39,538 nt of DNA. It comes from Methylophilaceae bacterium. Lineage in GTDB: Bacteria; Pseudomonadota; Gammaproteobacteria; Burkholderiales; Methylophilaceae. The stretch spans positions 1-39,538 of the forward strand of contig BJGS01000003.1 of assembly GCA_014190615.1 (NCBI GenBank), given 5' to 3'. This document shows, one piece after another, positions 30,265 through 39,538 of the stretch (its first letter is position 1; every line of letters starts with the position of its first letter). The position numbers and the translations under genes were made by a program. A model generated the notes under the pieces. It was not told the DNA's origin, did no database searches, and was given only the letters and a program-made list of their open reading frames with translations.

Positions 30265-31380
30265 ATGATGCATGTTGGTTTTGTCGGATGGCGAGGAATG
30301 GTTGGATCGGTTCTCATGCAAAGAATGCAAGAGGAAAATGATTTTAAAGAGTTTAACTCAACCTTCTTCTCTACTTCCCAAACAGGAAGTCCAGCGCCTG
30401 CATTTGCAGGTAGTCATAGCGCATTAAAAGATGCACACAATGTGCTTGACCTTTTGGCAATGGATATTATCCTTTCATGCCAAGGGGGTGACTATACTTC
30501 TGATATCTACCCACAATTAAGAAATGCAGGATGGCAGGGGCATTGGATTGACGCAGCCTCTTCATTAAGAATGGATAAAGATGCGGTGATTGTTTTAGAT
30601 CCAGTCAATGGCGATCTTATTCAAGAAGCCATTAAAAAAGGTAATAAAAATTGGATTGGTGGAAATTGCACTGTATCTCTGATGCTTTTAGCGCTCGATG
30701 GATTATTTAAACAAGATCTTATTGAATGGATCTCTTCCATGACCTATCAAGCAGCAAGTGGAGCAGGAGCTCAAAATATGAGAGAGCTTATTTCTCAGAT
30801 GGGAACAATTTATCATCACTCGAAAAACCTGGTCGAAGACCCTAAGACTTCAATTCTAGACATCGATCGAAACGTGTCGTCTACAATTAAGTCGAAAGAT
30901 TTCCCAGTAGATAATTTCGGCGTGCCTTTAGCCGGAAGCCTTATACCTTGGATTGATAAAGATTTAAATAATGGACAAAGTAAAGAAGAATGGAAAGGAT
31001 CTGCTGAAACAAATAAGATTCTTGGTAAGACAGACCATCCAATTGTTATTGAAGGTTTATGTGTAAGGGTCGGCGCAATGCGTTGTCATAGCCAAGCATT
31101 CACAATTAAATTAAAGAAAAATATTTCTTTAGAAGAAATTAATGAAACTATCAGCAGCGCTAATGCTTGGGTAAAATTAATTCCAAATGAGCGTGAAATT
31201 TCAATGAAGGAGTTGAGTCCTGCATCAGTAGCTGGAAAACTTTCTATCCTCATAGGCAGAATTCGAAAGCTCAACATGGGCCCTGAATATATTTCTGCTT
31301 TTACAGTAGGTGATCAATTGCTATGGGGAGCAGCAGAGCCGCTTAGACGTACTCTAAGAATACTTATTCAATCCACTTAA
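30265..31380 (+). CDS. asd: Aspartate-semialdehyde dehydrogenase
   Basis: 371 aa. [31 protein letters not shown] (catalytic Cys), [16 protein letters not shown]. Confidence 0.96.
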   Translation: MMHVGFVGWRGMVGSVLMQRMQEENDFKEFNSTFFSTSQTGSPAPAFAGSHSALKDAHNVLDLLAMDIILSCQGGDYTSDIYPQLRNAGWQGHWIDAASSLRMDKDAVIVLDPVNGDLIQEAIKKGNKNWIGGNCTVSLMLLALDGLFKQDLIEWISSMTYQAASGAGAQNMRELISQMGTIYHHSKNLVEDPKTSILDIDRNVSSTIKSKDFPVDNFGVPLAGSLIPWIDKDLNNGQSKEEWKGSAETNKILGKTDHPIVIEGLCVRVGAMRCHSQAFTIKLKKNISLEEINETISSANAWVKLIPNEREISMKELSPASVAGKLSILIGRIRKLNMGPEYISAFTVGDQLLWGAAEPLRRTLRILIQST

Positions 31381-33066
31381 ATGAAACTTATGAATCAATA
31401 TATTAAAAAATTATTTTTGCTTTGCTTACTTTTATTTCCTCTCACAGGCTTTACACTTCAGTTAGGTAAAATTGTAGTGACTTCATCACAAGGTCAGCCT
31501 CTTAATGCTGAAATTGAAATGATGGTAACCCCTGGTGAAGATACTTCTAAACTTCAAACATCTATAGCCTCAAAAGAAAATTATGAGGCTCAAGGTATAG
31601 AGCGTTTAGCTATCCATAATAATATTTCAGTAGAGTTACAAAAGAACGAGAAAGGCTTAACTGTTCTTAAATTAAAAAGCACACAACCTGTTCCAGACCC
31701 ATTTTTAGATTTGCTAATTCAAGTAGATTCTAGCAAAGGAAGAAATTATCGAGAATATACAGTATTACTTGACCCTCCAGAAACGCCGATTATTCAACAA
31801 GAAAAAATTATAGCTTTAGATAAAACAAATCCTGCGCCGATCATTGAAAAGAAAGAAATAAGAGAAATTGCCGAAAAAACTAAGGTTATGTCTGAAAAAG
31901 AAATTAAGAATAATCCTAAACTTATTGATAAAAGCAAATCTCTTGATGCAACTTCTAAATCTATTACAATTAAGCCGGCAGATACAATATATAAAATTGC
32001 ACGTGAAAACAAAATTGCAGATATCACAACCGAGCAAATGGTTGTAGGTATTTTTAATCTCAATGAACTTGCTTTTACCGCTAAGAATATTAACGGCTTA
32101 GAAGTTGGACAAAAGATCATCTTGCCAACTAAAGACGATTTTATAAATCTAAGCCATGCTAAAGCAATGGCTGAAATTAAAATTCAGATGGCACAGTGGA
32201 ATAAATTTAGCGTAAAAACTGCGGAATCTGTTGCGGATGGCGCTAAGGTAAGCACTCCAAAATCTGAAACGCCACCAGTACCTGTCACAATTGTTCAAAA
32301 TCAACCTGCTGCCCCTTTGCCAAGAATTAAACTAACAGGCGATACTTTAACCATTGATAAAAATAGCAAAGAAGTAGCTCAGAAGGAAATCAATCAGATT
32401 AATGATGATAAGACCGCATTAGAAAAAAATATTGAGGATGCTCAGCAAAAAATTCTGCTATTAGAGAAAGAGCTTGTTGATGCAAAGAAAATACTAGCCC
32501 TTTCAAATCAGGCCCTGTTTGAACTGCAAGAAAAATCCAAACAAGTAAATCAAACAAAAGATGTAGCTAATAAGCCACCTGTTATTGAATCTAAACCTGA
32601 TTTAAATTCACTCATAAATAAACCTAATGAGTCTGATATAAATAAAAATGATTCGCCTGCTCCAGCTGATACTTCATTTAAATCTTCTATTTATGATGGC
32701 CCGAATGACGAAAAAACAAATGCGCAACTAGCTTCTGACAAAGAGCCCACAAGCTCATCTTCATTTAATGAGCTATTTATTTACTTGGGCGTTCTTTTCG
32801 CTATCTTAATTATGTTGTTTGTTATTAAATCCAAAAAACAAAATGAAAAAAAAGAACTTATTCAATCTATTAATATTGAGCCTGTTGCTAAGACTAAGAA
32901 ACAAGAAGATATGAAACCATCTATTGAAAGTATCGATATCAATCTTTTAAAACATCCTAAGATTACAACCAATACTGAATCATCAACACCTAAAAAAAAG
33001 GATTCTTTAGAAGATATCGATTTGTCAGGTATTGAAATTAATTTATCTAATAAAGACCAGAATTAA
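31381..33066 (+). CDS. fimV: FimV-like LysM-containing membrane protein, short form
   Basis: 561 aa. Signal peptide, FimV N-terminal domain (LQLGKIVVTSSQGQPLNAEIEM...), LysM-like ITIKPADTIYKIAREN, coiled coil, late TM (ELFIYLGVLFAILIMLFVIKSKK), short cytoplasmic tail. Confidence 0.85.
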   Translation: MKLMNQYIKKLFLLCLLLFPLTGFTLQLGKIVVTSSQGQPLNAEIEMMVTPGEDTSKLQTSIASKENYEAQGIERLAIHNNISVELQKNEKGLTVLKLKSTQPVPDPFLDLLIQVDSSKGRNYREYTVLLDPPETPIIQQEKIIALDKTNPAPIIEKKEIREIAEKTKVMSEKEIKNNPKLIDKSKSLDATSKSITIKPADTIYKIARENKIADITTEQMVVGIFNLNELAFTAKNINGLEVGQKIILPTKDDFINLSHAKAMAEIKIQMAQWNKFSVKTAESVADGAKVSTPKSETPPVPVTIVQNQPAAPLPRIKLTGDTLTIDKNSKEVAQKEINQINDDKTALEKNIEDAQQKILLLEKELVDAKKILALSNQALFELQEKSKQVNQTKDVANKPPVIESKPDLNSLINKPNESDINKNDSPAPADTSFKSSIYDGPNDEKTNAQLASDKEPTSSSSFNELFIYLGVLFAILIMLFVIKSKKQNEKKELIQSINIEPVAKTKKQEDMKPSIESIDINLLKHPKITTNTESSTPKKKDSLEDIDLSGIEINLSNKDQN

Positions 33067-33103
33067 ATTTACCTTGACTAGACTATTTAACGATTAAAAT
33101 ATC

Positions 33104-33727
33104 GTGCATGCATTAGTTAAACTTGTATGTATCTTTTGTACTTTATTGCTTATCAATAAATATAATTTTAATTTCAATATTCTTTTATCTTTCCTTATTA
33201 TAATTTTTTCGTTTTATACAAAGTTTTCAATTCCTAAACTTATATTCAAGCTCAAATTTTTTCTCATTATCACTTTTTTACTTTATGTCTTTAATACGCC
33301 TGGTGAATATATAGTCGTTTGGCCTTATCTTTCACCCTCTTATGAGGGACTGTCGCTAGGTTTAACTCAAATCGTTCGGCTTCTAAATTCTGTAGCTATT
33401 ATTACGATGATGATCTCACTTATGAGTTATGAAACATTGATTGAGACTTTTTATCTAATCATGAAACCACTAAGACCATTAGGGATTGATGCAAAGCGTT
33501 TTGCTGTGCGTCTTTATTTGACGATGGAATATGTCAAAGTCTTTAAATCTAAACGTAAATTACGTTTTAGTTTTAAGGAGTTGTCTTCATTACTTTTATA
33601 TTCGTATAACAAAGATGCTGTGAAGCATGCCTTTTTTAAAATTAAGCAAGAAAGAGTAAATGGTGGATCTCAGCTGCTGATTTTTGTTATGTTATCCATT
33701 ACATTTTTTTTAATTTTTTATAGATAA
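33104..33727 (+). CDS. EcfT/CbiQ-like energy-coupling-factor transmembrane protein (orphan)
   Basis: 207 aa, GTG start. Multiple TM helices; MSYETLIETFYLIMKPLRPLGIDAKRFAVRLYLTMEYV resembles the EcfT core. No ECF ATPase or S component in the window. Confidence 0.65.
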   Translation: MHALVKLVCIFCTLLLINKYNFNFNILLSFLIIIFSFYTKFSIPKLIFKLKFFLIITFLLYVFNTPGEYIVVWPYLSPSYEGLSLGLTQIVRLLNSVAIITMMISLMSYETLIETFYLIMKPLRPLGIDAKRFAVRLYLTMEYVKVFKSKRKLRFSFKELSSLLLYSYNKDAVKHAFFKIKQERVNGGSQLLIFVMLSITFFLIFYR

Positions 33728-33732
33728 AGCAT

Positions 33733-34539
33733 ATGAGAATTGCATTGTGTATTGAATATGATGGCTCTGACTTTTCTGGATGGCAAAAGCAGAATGATGT
33801 TGAATCTATTCAAGGCGATATTGAGAAAGCTCTTGAAAGTATTGCGCTAGAAAAATTAGACACTTACGCTTCAGGCCGCACAGACACTGGTGTTCATGCG
33901 CTTATCCAAATCATTCATTTTGATACCAACATTGAAAGGCCCATCACCGCTTGGGTAAGAGGTGTTAATACTTTTCTTCCACCTTCTATTCGAGTTTTAT
34001 GGGCTCAAGCAGTGGATGATACATTCCATGCGCGGTATTCTGCCACACAGCGTCATTATGAATATTTGGTATATAACGCTTCTATGCCGTCTGCGTTATG
34101 GGCAAATAAAGCCGGATGGATTCACGATGCTCTTGATTTTAATAAAATGAAAGAGGCGATTCACCACTTTCATGGTGAGCATGATTTTAGTGCGTTTAGA
34201 TCTTCAGAATGCCAAGCCAAGAGCCCAATAAGAACAATCACGCATACGTCAATTGAAAATTACCATCCTTTTTATCTTTTTAAATTTTCAGCGAACGGAT
34301 TCTTGCATCATCAAATTAGAAATATGATGGGCGCTATTCTCTATATTGGCAAAGGTAATTACCTGAGCGACTATATTAATGAATTGCTCTTATCAAAAGA
34401 CAGAACAAAATCACCACCCACATTCTTACCCGACGGACTTTATCTATCCGGCGTTGATTATGATGCCCGTTATGTTTTTCCATTGATGCGCCGAACCGTC
34501 AATATTTTTGACAATAATCATTCAAGGCTAGATCGTTAA
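33733..34539 (+). CDS. truA: tRNA pseudouridine(38-40) synthase
   Basis: 268 aa. IEYDGSDFSGWQKQ, YASGRTDTGVHAL, FLHHQIRNMMGAI. Confidence 0.97.
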   Translation: MRIALCIEYDGSDFSGWQKQNDVESIQGDIEKALESIALEKLDTYASGRTDTGVHALIQIIHFDTNIERPITAWVRGVNTFLPPSIRVLWAQAVDDTFHARYSATQRHYEYLVYNASMPSALWANKAGWIHDALDFNKMKEAIHHFHGEHDFSAFRSSECQAKSPIRTITHTSIENYHPFYLFKFSANGFLHHQIRNMMGAILYIGKGNYLSDYINELLLSKDRTKSPPTFLPDGLYLSGVDYDARYVFPLMRRTVNIFDNNHSRLDR

Positions 34540-34579
34540 TCCTTATAATGAATATCTTTCTTTTTGAATTGATTTCATA

Positions 34580-35203
34580 TTGAGAACACGCACTAAAATT
34601 TGTGGCATTACGCGTTTAGAAGATGCACAAGCCTCTATAGAAGCAGGCTGTGATGCGCTTGGCTTTGTTTTTTATAAAGAAAGTCCTCGTTATATTGCAT
34701 TAGATGCTTTTAAGGCTATCGCTAAAGCATTACCCCCATTTGTGACCAAAGTAGCCTTGTTTGTAAATGCTGAGCCTGCTGATATTCAAAAGGCGATTCA
34801 ATCAGGACTCATTGATCTTATTCAGTTTCATGGAGAGGAAACCCCTCAATTTTGCAGGCAGTTTGAATTTCCTTACATCAAAGCATTGGGCGTTTCATCG
34901 TCAGTGAATTTGTTACAATATGAGAAAGATTTTTATGATGCTGAAGCTTTACTGCTCGACGCATCACATGAGTATCTCAAAGGCGGGACAGGTCAAACAT
35001 TTGATTGGAATTTAATTCCGAATTCACTCTCCAAGCCAATTGTACTAGCAGGTGGTCTTACTGCAGATAATGTGAAAGAAGCCATAAGCCAAGTGAAGCC
35101 TTACGCGGTAGATGTGAGTGGTGGTGTTGAAGAATCGAAAGGTATTAAAAATTCTCTTAAAATTCAAGCATTTATAAAGGAAACTCAAGATGAAGCCGTA
35201 TGA
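34580..35203 (+). CDS. trpF: Phosphoribosylanthranilate isomerase
   Basis: 207 aa, TTG start. [50 protein letters not shown]. Confidence 0.95.
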   Translation: MRTRTKICGITRLEDAQASIEAGCDALGFVFYKESPRYIALDAFKAIAKALPPFVTKVALFVNAEPADIQKAIQSGLIDLIQFHGEETPQFCRQFEFPYIKALGVSSSVNLLQYEKDFYDAEALLLDASHEYLKGGTGQTFDWNLIPNSLSKPIVLAGGLTADNVKEAISQVKPYAVDVSGGVEESKGIKNSLKIQAFIKETQDEAV

Positions 35204-36392
35204 TATGCCAGATGAAAAAGGCCATTTTGGTCAATTTGGAGGGGTGTTTGTCGCAGAAACCTTAATTGAGGCTCTTGATGAGTTAAGGATGACGTATGAA
35301 AAATATCGTCACGATCCTGATTTTCTTAAAGAGCTTCACTATGACCTCAAGCATTTTGTAGGGCGTCCAAGCCCCATTTATCATGCTAAAAGATGGTCTG
35401 ATCGAGTCGGTGGCGCTCAGATTTATTTAAAGCGCGAAGATTTAAATCATACTGGGGCACATAAAGTTAACAATACGGTAGGCCAAGCCTTGCTAGCAAA
35501 GCGCATGGGGAAGCCCCGCATTATTGCTGAAACAGGTGCAGGACAACACGGCGTTGCCACAGCAACCATTTCTGCTCGCTTGGGTCTTGAATGTGTCGTT
35601 TATATGGGGGCAGAAGATGTGAAAAGACAAGCGCCTAATGTATATCGTATGAAACTTCTTGGCGCAACAGTTGTGCCCGTAGAGAGCGGATCTAAAACTT
35701 TAAAAGATGCGCTTAATGAGGCGATGCGCGATTGGGTCACTAATATCTCAACCACATTTTATATTATTGGTACCGTAGCAGGGCCTCACCCTTACCCCAT
35801 GATGGTGCGAGATTTTAATTCAGTTGTTGGTGTGGAATGTAAATCACAAATGAAAGAAATGTTAGGCAGGCAGCCTGATGTTGTTGTTGCTTGTGTAGGC
35901 GGCGGCTCTAATGCGATGGGTATTTTTTATCCTTACATTGACTTACCTGATGTTAGATTAATTGGTGTTGAAGCTGCAGGGCATGGCATCGAAACAGGCA
36001 AGCATGCAGCACCTTTAACAGCTAATAGCCCGATCGGCGTTTTGCATGGCAACCGAACTTATTTAATGCAAAATGCAGAAGGTCAAATTATTGAAACACA
36101 TTCAATTTCAGCAGGCCTTGATTATCCTGGTGTGGGCCCAGAACATGCTTGGTTGAAAGATATTAAGCGCGCTGAATATGTGGCTGTAACAGACACAGAA
36201 GCTTTAAATGCGTTTCATAGTTTATGTCTTACCGAAGGTATTATTCCAGCGCTTGAAACTAGCCATGCGCTAGCGCATGCAGAAAAGCTTGCGAAGACCA
36301 TGAAGCCCGATCAAGTGATTCTTGTTAATTTATCTGGCCGAGGTGATAAGGACATTAACACTGTGGCTAAAATTTCAAATATCAGTCTATAA
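35190..36392 (+). CDS. trpB: Tryptophan synthase beta chain
   Basis: 400 aa. [43 protein letters not shown]. Overlaps trpF by 14 nt. Confidence 0.98.
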   Translation: MKPYDMPDEKGHFGQFGGVFVAETLIEALDELRMTYEKYRHDPDFLKELHYDLKHFVGRPSPIYHAKRWSDRVGGAQIYLKREDLNHTGAHKVNNTVGQALLAKRMGKPRIIAETGAGQHGVATATISARLGLECVVYMGAEDVKRQAPNVYRMKLLGATVVPVESGSKTLKDALNEAMRDWVTNISTTFYIIGTVAGPHPYPMMVRDFNSVVGVECKSQMKEMLGRQPDVVVACVGGGSNAMGIFYPYIDLPDVRLIGVEAAGHGIETGKHAAPLTANSPIGVLHGNRTYLMQNAEGQIIETHSISAGLDYPGVGPEHAWLKDIKRAEYVAVTDTEALNAFHSLCLTEGIIPALETSHALAHAEKLAKTMKPDQVILVNLSGRGDKDINTVAKISNISL

Positions 36393-36399
36393 AGTTTAT

Positions 36400-37194
36400 A
36401 TGTCGAGAATTGCAAATACATTTAAAGCGCTTAAAGAAACACATAGAAAAGCTCTAATTCCTTATATAACTGCAGGTGATCCTCATCCTGATCTAACGGT
36501 ATCTATGATGCATGCCTTAGTAGATTCCGGCGCTGACATGATTGAGTTAGGCATTCCTTTTTCAGATCCCATGGCAGATGGCCCTACGATTCAAAGAGCA
36601 AGTGAAAGAGCTTTAGCGCATCATGTGGGCTTATCTCATGTATTTAAGATGGTTAAAGCTTTTAGAGAAAAAAACACTCAAACGCCTATTATTTTAATGG
36701 GTTACGCTAATCCTATTGAAGCGATTGGCGCTGAGGCTTTTGTGGAAAGAGCTAAAGCTGCTGATGTGGATGGCATTATTACGGTAGATTACCCACCTGA
36801 AGAATGTATGCAATTTACAAAACTTCTTAAAGAAAAAAATATCGATAGTATTTTTTTATTATCGCCAACCTCAGAATTGGACAGAGTAAAATTAATTATC
36901 GAGCAAGCCTCTGGATTTTTATATTACGTCTCATTGAAGGGCGTCACAGGTGCGGCCAATATTGATATTGAGCAGGTAAAGTCCAAAGTAGGCATAATTC
37001 GGGAATTAACGGATCTTCCTATTGGCGTTGGTTTTGGGGTGAGAGATGCGGCAACAGCAAAAGAAGTTGCTAAGATTTCTGATGCCGTTGTCGTGGGAAG
37101 TCGCATGGTGCAGGAAATTGAGAATTCAAATAAAGATAATTTAATTCAAAATATTTCGAAGTTAATGAAAGAATTAAGAGAAGCAGTAAATTAA
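36400..37194 (+). CDS. trpA: Tryptophan synthase alpha chain
   Basis: [57 protein letters not shown]. Start at 36400 preferred over 36322 because the extra N-terminus overlaps the end of trpB and is not TrpA-like. Confidence 0.95.
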   Translation: MSRIANTFKALKETHRKALIPYITAGDPHPDLTVSMMHALVDSGADMIELGIPFSDPMADGPTIQRASERALAHHVGLSHVFKMVKAFREKNTQTPIILMGYANPIEAIGAEAFVERAKAADVDGIITVDYPPEECMQFTKLLKEKNIDSIFLLSPTSELDRVKLIIEQASGFLYYVSLKGVTGAANIDIEQVKSKVGIIRELTDLPIGVGFGVRDAATAKEVAKISDAVVVGSRMVQEIENSNKDNLIQNISKLMKELREAVN

Positions 37195-37210
37195 TGATTC
37201 GAGTCTATCT

Positions 37211-38068
37211 ATGAGCTGGTTAAAAAATGTCATACCTCCAAAAATAAAACATATTGTTGGAAGTGTTTCTAAAAAAAATATCCCCGAAGGTTTATGGTGT
37301 AAATGTTCTTCATGCCAAGCGGTACTTTATCGAACAGATCTTGAGCAAAGCATGGAAGTATGCCCAAAATGTTCTTTCCATAACCGTATTTCTGCACGCA
37401 TACGAATAGATACCTTATTAGAGAAAGAAAAAAGAAAAGAAATAGGCGCACAAATTCAACCTTTAGATACTCTTAAGTTTAACGATACGCAAAGTTATGC
37501 AGATCGCATTAAATCATCACAGAAAGATCTGAATGAAAAAGATGCGATCGTTGTCATGCAAGGATTTATGGAAAACAAGCCTGTTGTCGTAGCCGCTTTT
37601 GAATTTAAATTTATGGGTGGTTCAATGGGTTCTGTCGTCGGTGAAAAATTTGTACGAGGTATTCAAGCCGCAATAAAAGCTAAGGCTACATTTATTTGTA
37701 TTTCTGCTAGCGGCGGGGCACGGATGCAAGAAGGGCTTTTGTCTCTGATGCAAATGGCAAAAACCAGTGCAGCATTAACAAAATTAAGTGAAGCAAAATT
37801 ACCTTTCTTTTCAATTCTTACCGATCCTACCATGGGCGGTGTTTCTGCAAGTTTTGCAATGCTAGGTGATATTATTATTGCTGAACCTAGAGCGTTGATC
37901 GGTTTTGCAGGTCCGCGTGTCATCGAACAAACCGTTCGTGAAAAATTACCTGAAGGTTTTCAGCGGTCTGAATTTCTTTTAACGCATGGCGCGATCGATA
38001 TGATTGTAGATCGACGCGATATGAAAAAGAAACTTGTCAATTTAATATCTAAATTATCTAAAAATTAA
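37211..38068 (+). CDS. accD: Acetyl-CoA carboxylase carboxyltransferase subunit beta
   Basis: 285 aa. Zinc ribbon WCKCSSCQ...[34 protein letters not shown]. Confidence 0.97.
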   Translation: MSWLKNVIPPKIKHIVGSVSKKNIPEGLWCKCSSCQAVLYRTDLEQSMEVCPKCSFHNRISARIRIDTLLEKEKRKEIGAQIQPLDTLKFNDTQSYADRIKSSQKDLNEKDAIVVMQGFMENKPVVVAAFEFKFMGGSMGSVVGEKFVRGIQAAIKAKATFICISASGGARMQEGLLSLMQMAKTSAALTKLSEAKLPFFSILTDPTMGGVSASFAMLGDIIIAEPRALIGFAGPRVIEQTVREKLPEGFQRSEFLLTHGAIDMIVDRRDMKKKLVNLISKLSKN

Positions 38069-38102
38069 TTTAACGTCCTCTAAGCCTTTATTTAAACACC
38101 CT

Positions 38103-39359
38103 ATGACTCTTAAAGATTGGCTAGGGTATATCGAATCGATTCATCCTTCTTCGATTGATCTAACTTTGGATCGCATCAGGGTTGTGATTGATCGCCTGGA
38201 TATAAAAATTTCTGCTCCAGTGATTACTGTAGGTGGCACCAATGGCAAAGGTTCAACATGCGCTATTCTTGAATCCATCTATAAAACAGCTGGGTATAAA
38301 GTTGGATGCTATACCTCACCCCATTTCCTAGCGTTTAATGAGCGTATTAAAATCCAAGGTATTGAAGTTTCCGACGAACTTATTTGCGAAGCTTTTGAAA
38401 AAATTGAATCTGCAAGAGAAGGGGTGTCACTTACTTATTTTGAATACGGCACACTCGCGGCCATGATGATTTTTTCAGAAACAAGCATTGATATTATTAT
38501 TCTTGAAGTAGGTTTAGGCGGCAGATTGGATGCGGTAAATGTTTTTGATTCGGACTGTGCCATTGTAACGACTGTCGATCTTGATCATATGGATTATCTT
38601 GGCCATACACGTGAAGCCATTGGATTTGAGAAAGCAGGCATTTATCGGTCTCATAAACCGGCTATTTGTGGTGACTTAAATCCACCTCAGTCATTAATTG
38701 AATATTGTGAATCTATTCAGGCACCATTAAAATTAATAGGCCAGCATTTTGGTTATGAACTACATCATGATTCGTTTGATTTTTTAATTGAATCATCCTT
38801 TGTGATGAATCTACCTCTTCCTAAATTACAAGGAACGTTTCAGCTAAACAATGCAACAAGTGCTTTAATGGCTATAAAAATACTTGATGATAAATTACCT
38901 TTAAATGAAAGTGCAATTCAAAAAGGAATTACATCAACTTTATTACCTGGACGTTTTGAGGAAGTACAAACCAATCCTTCCTTAGTTTTTGACGTTGCTC
39001 ACAATCCCCAAGCGGCTTTATCTCTAAGTGATAATTTAAAAGCCCACGCCATACAAGGAAAAACCGTTGCAGTATTTTCAATTCTTAAAGATAAAGATAT
39101 TTCAGGTGTGATTAAAGCGCTCATTCATGATATTGATTATTGGTATATTGCTCAAATTGAGCACGAAAGGGCGGCAGACCTCGACACTATTTCTGGGGCT
39201 ATCAAAAATATCAGCCCAGTTTCTCTTGTGAAATCATGTAAAAACATTACTGAAGCTTATCAATTTGCATCCAAAGAAGTGGCTAGCAATGATAGAATAA
39301 TCGTATTCGGTTCTTTTTTTACAGTTGCCGATATTATGAAACTTATTCCTAAGTTATGA
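38103..39359 (+). CDS. folC: Bifunctional dihydrofolate/folylpolyglutamate synthase
   Basis: 418 aa. VGGTNGKGSTCAILESI, CYTSPHFLAFNERIKI, LEVGLGGRLDAVNVFD. Confidence 0.95.
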   Translation: MTLKDWLGYIESIHPSSIDLTLDRIRVVIDRLDIKISAPVITVGGTNGKGSTCAILESIYKTAGYKVGCYTSPHFLAFNERIKIQGIEVSDELICEAFEKIESAREGVSLTYFEYGTLAAMMIFSETSIDIIILEVGLGGRLDAVNVFDSDCAIVTTVDLDHMDYLGHTREAIGFEKAGIYRSHKPAICGDLNPPQSLIEYCESIQAPLKLIGQHFGYELHHDSFDFLIESSFVMNLPLPKLQGTFQLNNATSALMAIKILDDKLPLNESAIQKGITSTLLPGRFEEVQTNPSLVFDVAHNPQAALSLSDNLKAHAIQGKTVAVFSILKDKDISGVIKALIHDIDYWYIAQIEHERAADLDTISGAIKNISPVSLVKSCKNITEAYQFASKEVASNDRIIVFGSFFTVADIMKLIPKL

Positions 39360-39538
39360 GCGAAGACAATTCAACACAACCCCAAGAAGATAAGCTGATT
39401 AGTCAAGCCAAGAAGAGGCTTTTAGGCGCGAGTGTTATTTTATTTATTCTTCTTATATCAGCTCCGTTTGTTCTAAAAAATCGCAATCAGGAAGGCCCCA
39501 CAGAGCCTATCAAAATTACCATGGAAAGTTCTCCCGTT
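39356..39538 (+). CDS. N-terminus of a DedD/SPOR-domain-like membrane protein (truncated by window edge)
   Basis: ATGA overlap with folC. MSEDNSTQPQEDKLISQAKKRLLGASVILFILLISAPFVLKNRNQEGPTEPIKITMESSPV has a cytoplasmic tail and one TM. folC-dedD order is common in betaproteobacteria. Confidence 0.65.
   Translation, partial: MSEDNSTQPQEDKLISQAKKRLLGASVILFILLISAPFVLKNRNQEGPTEPIKITMESSPV

Noticed and set aside
31794-32120. Two minus-strand ORFs (108 and 73 aa) antisense to fimV
   Set aside because: Hydrophobic appearance comes from the complement of Lys/Glu-rich coding sequence; no RBS or motif.
36322-36399. N-terminal extension of trpA in the ORF track
   Set aside because: Overlaps trpB coding sequence and does not resemble TrpA; the ATG at 36400 fits the family N-terminus.
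1-39538. Search for CRISPR arrays, tRNA/rRNA genes, transposases, phage genes or a defence island
   Set aside because: None recognised by eye; the AddAB-like helicase/nuclease pair is better explained as recombination/repair machinery than as a defence system, given its family motifs and housekeeping neighbours.

Overview
The window is a compact, AT-rich, betaproteobacterial-type chromosomal segment. Gene content and order suggest a streamlined Methylophilaceae-like organism, but this is inferred without a database search. It is almost entirely protein coding. Left part: 3' end of mfd, a small lipoprotein, an AddAB-like helicase/nuclease pair, greB, earP, efp, and a tldD / nitrilase / YhdP-like cluster. 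Middle: acs divergent from a MoxY-like histidine kinase and LuxR-type response regulator, then a Rieske oxygenase coupled to an EamA permease, and a short membrane-protein operon (31-aa peptide plus a PuuD-N-like protein) ended by a strong hairpin. Right part: argD-argF-argG, ppnP, yajQ, then leuC-leuD-leuB-asd-fimV-[EcfT-like]-truA-trpF-trpB-trpA-accD-folC-dedD-like. I found no tRNA, rRNA, CRISPR array, phage or transposon. Most of the window is ordinary core metabolism. The parts most worth a second look are: (1) the unannotated 31-aa single-TM ORF paired with a stand-alone PuuD-N-like membrane protein behind a possibly structured leader; (2) the AddAB-like pair that seems to lack the AddA nuclease domain and part of the AddB Fe-S cysteine set; (3) an orphan EcfT-like protein inserted in a conserved gene order; (4) the Rieske oxygenase/permease pair; (5) a short FimV lacking its C-terminal region. 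I did not find a clearly new multi-gene system.
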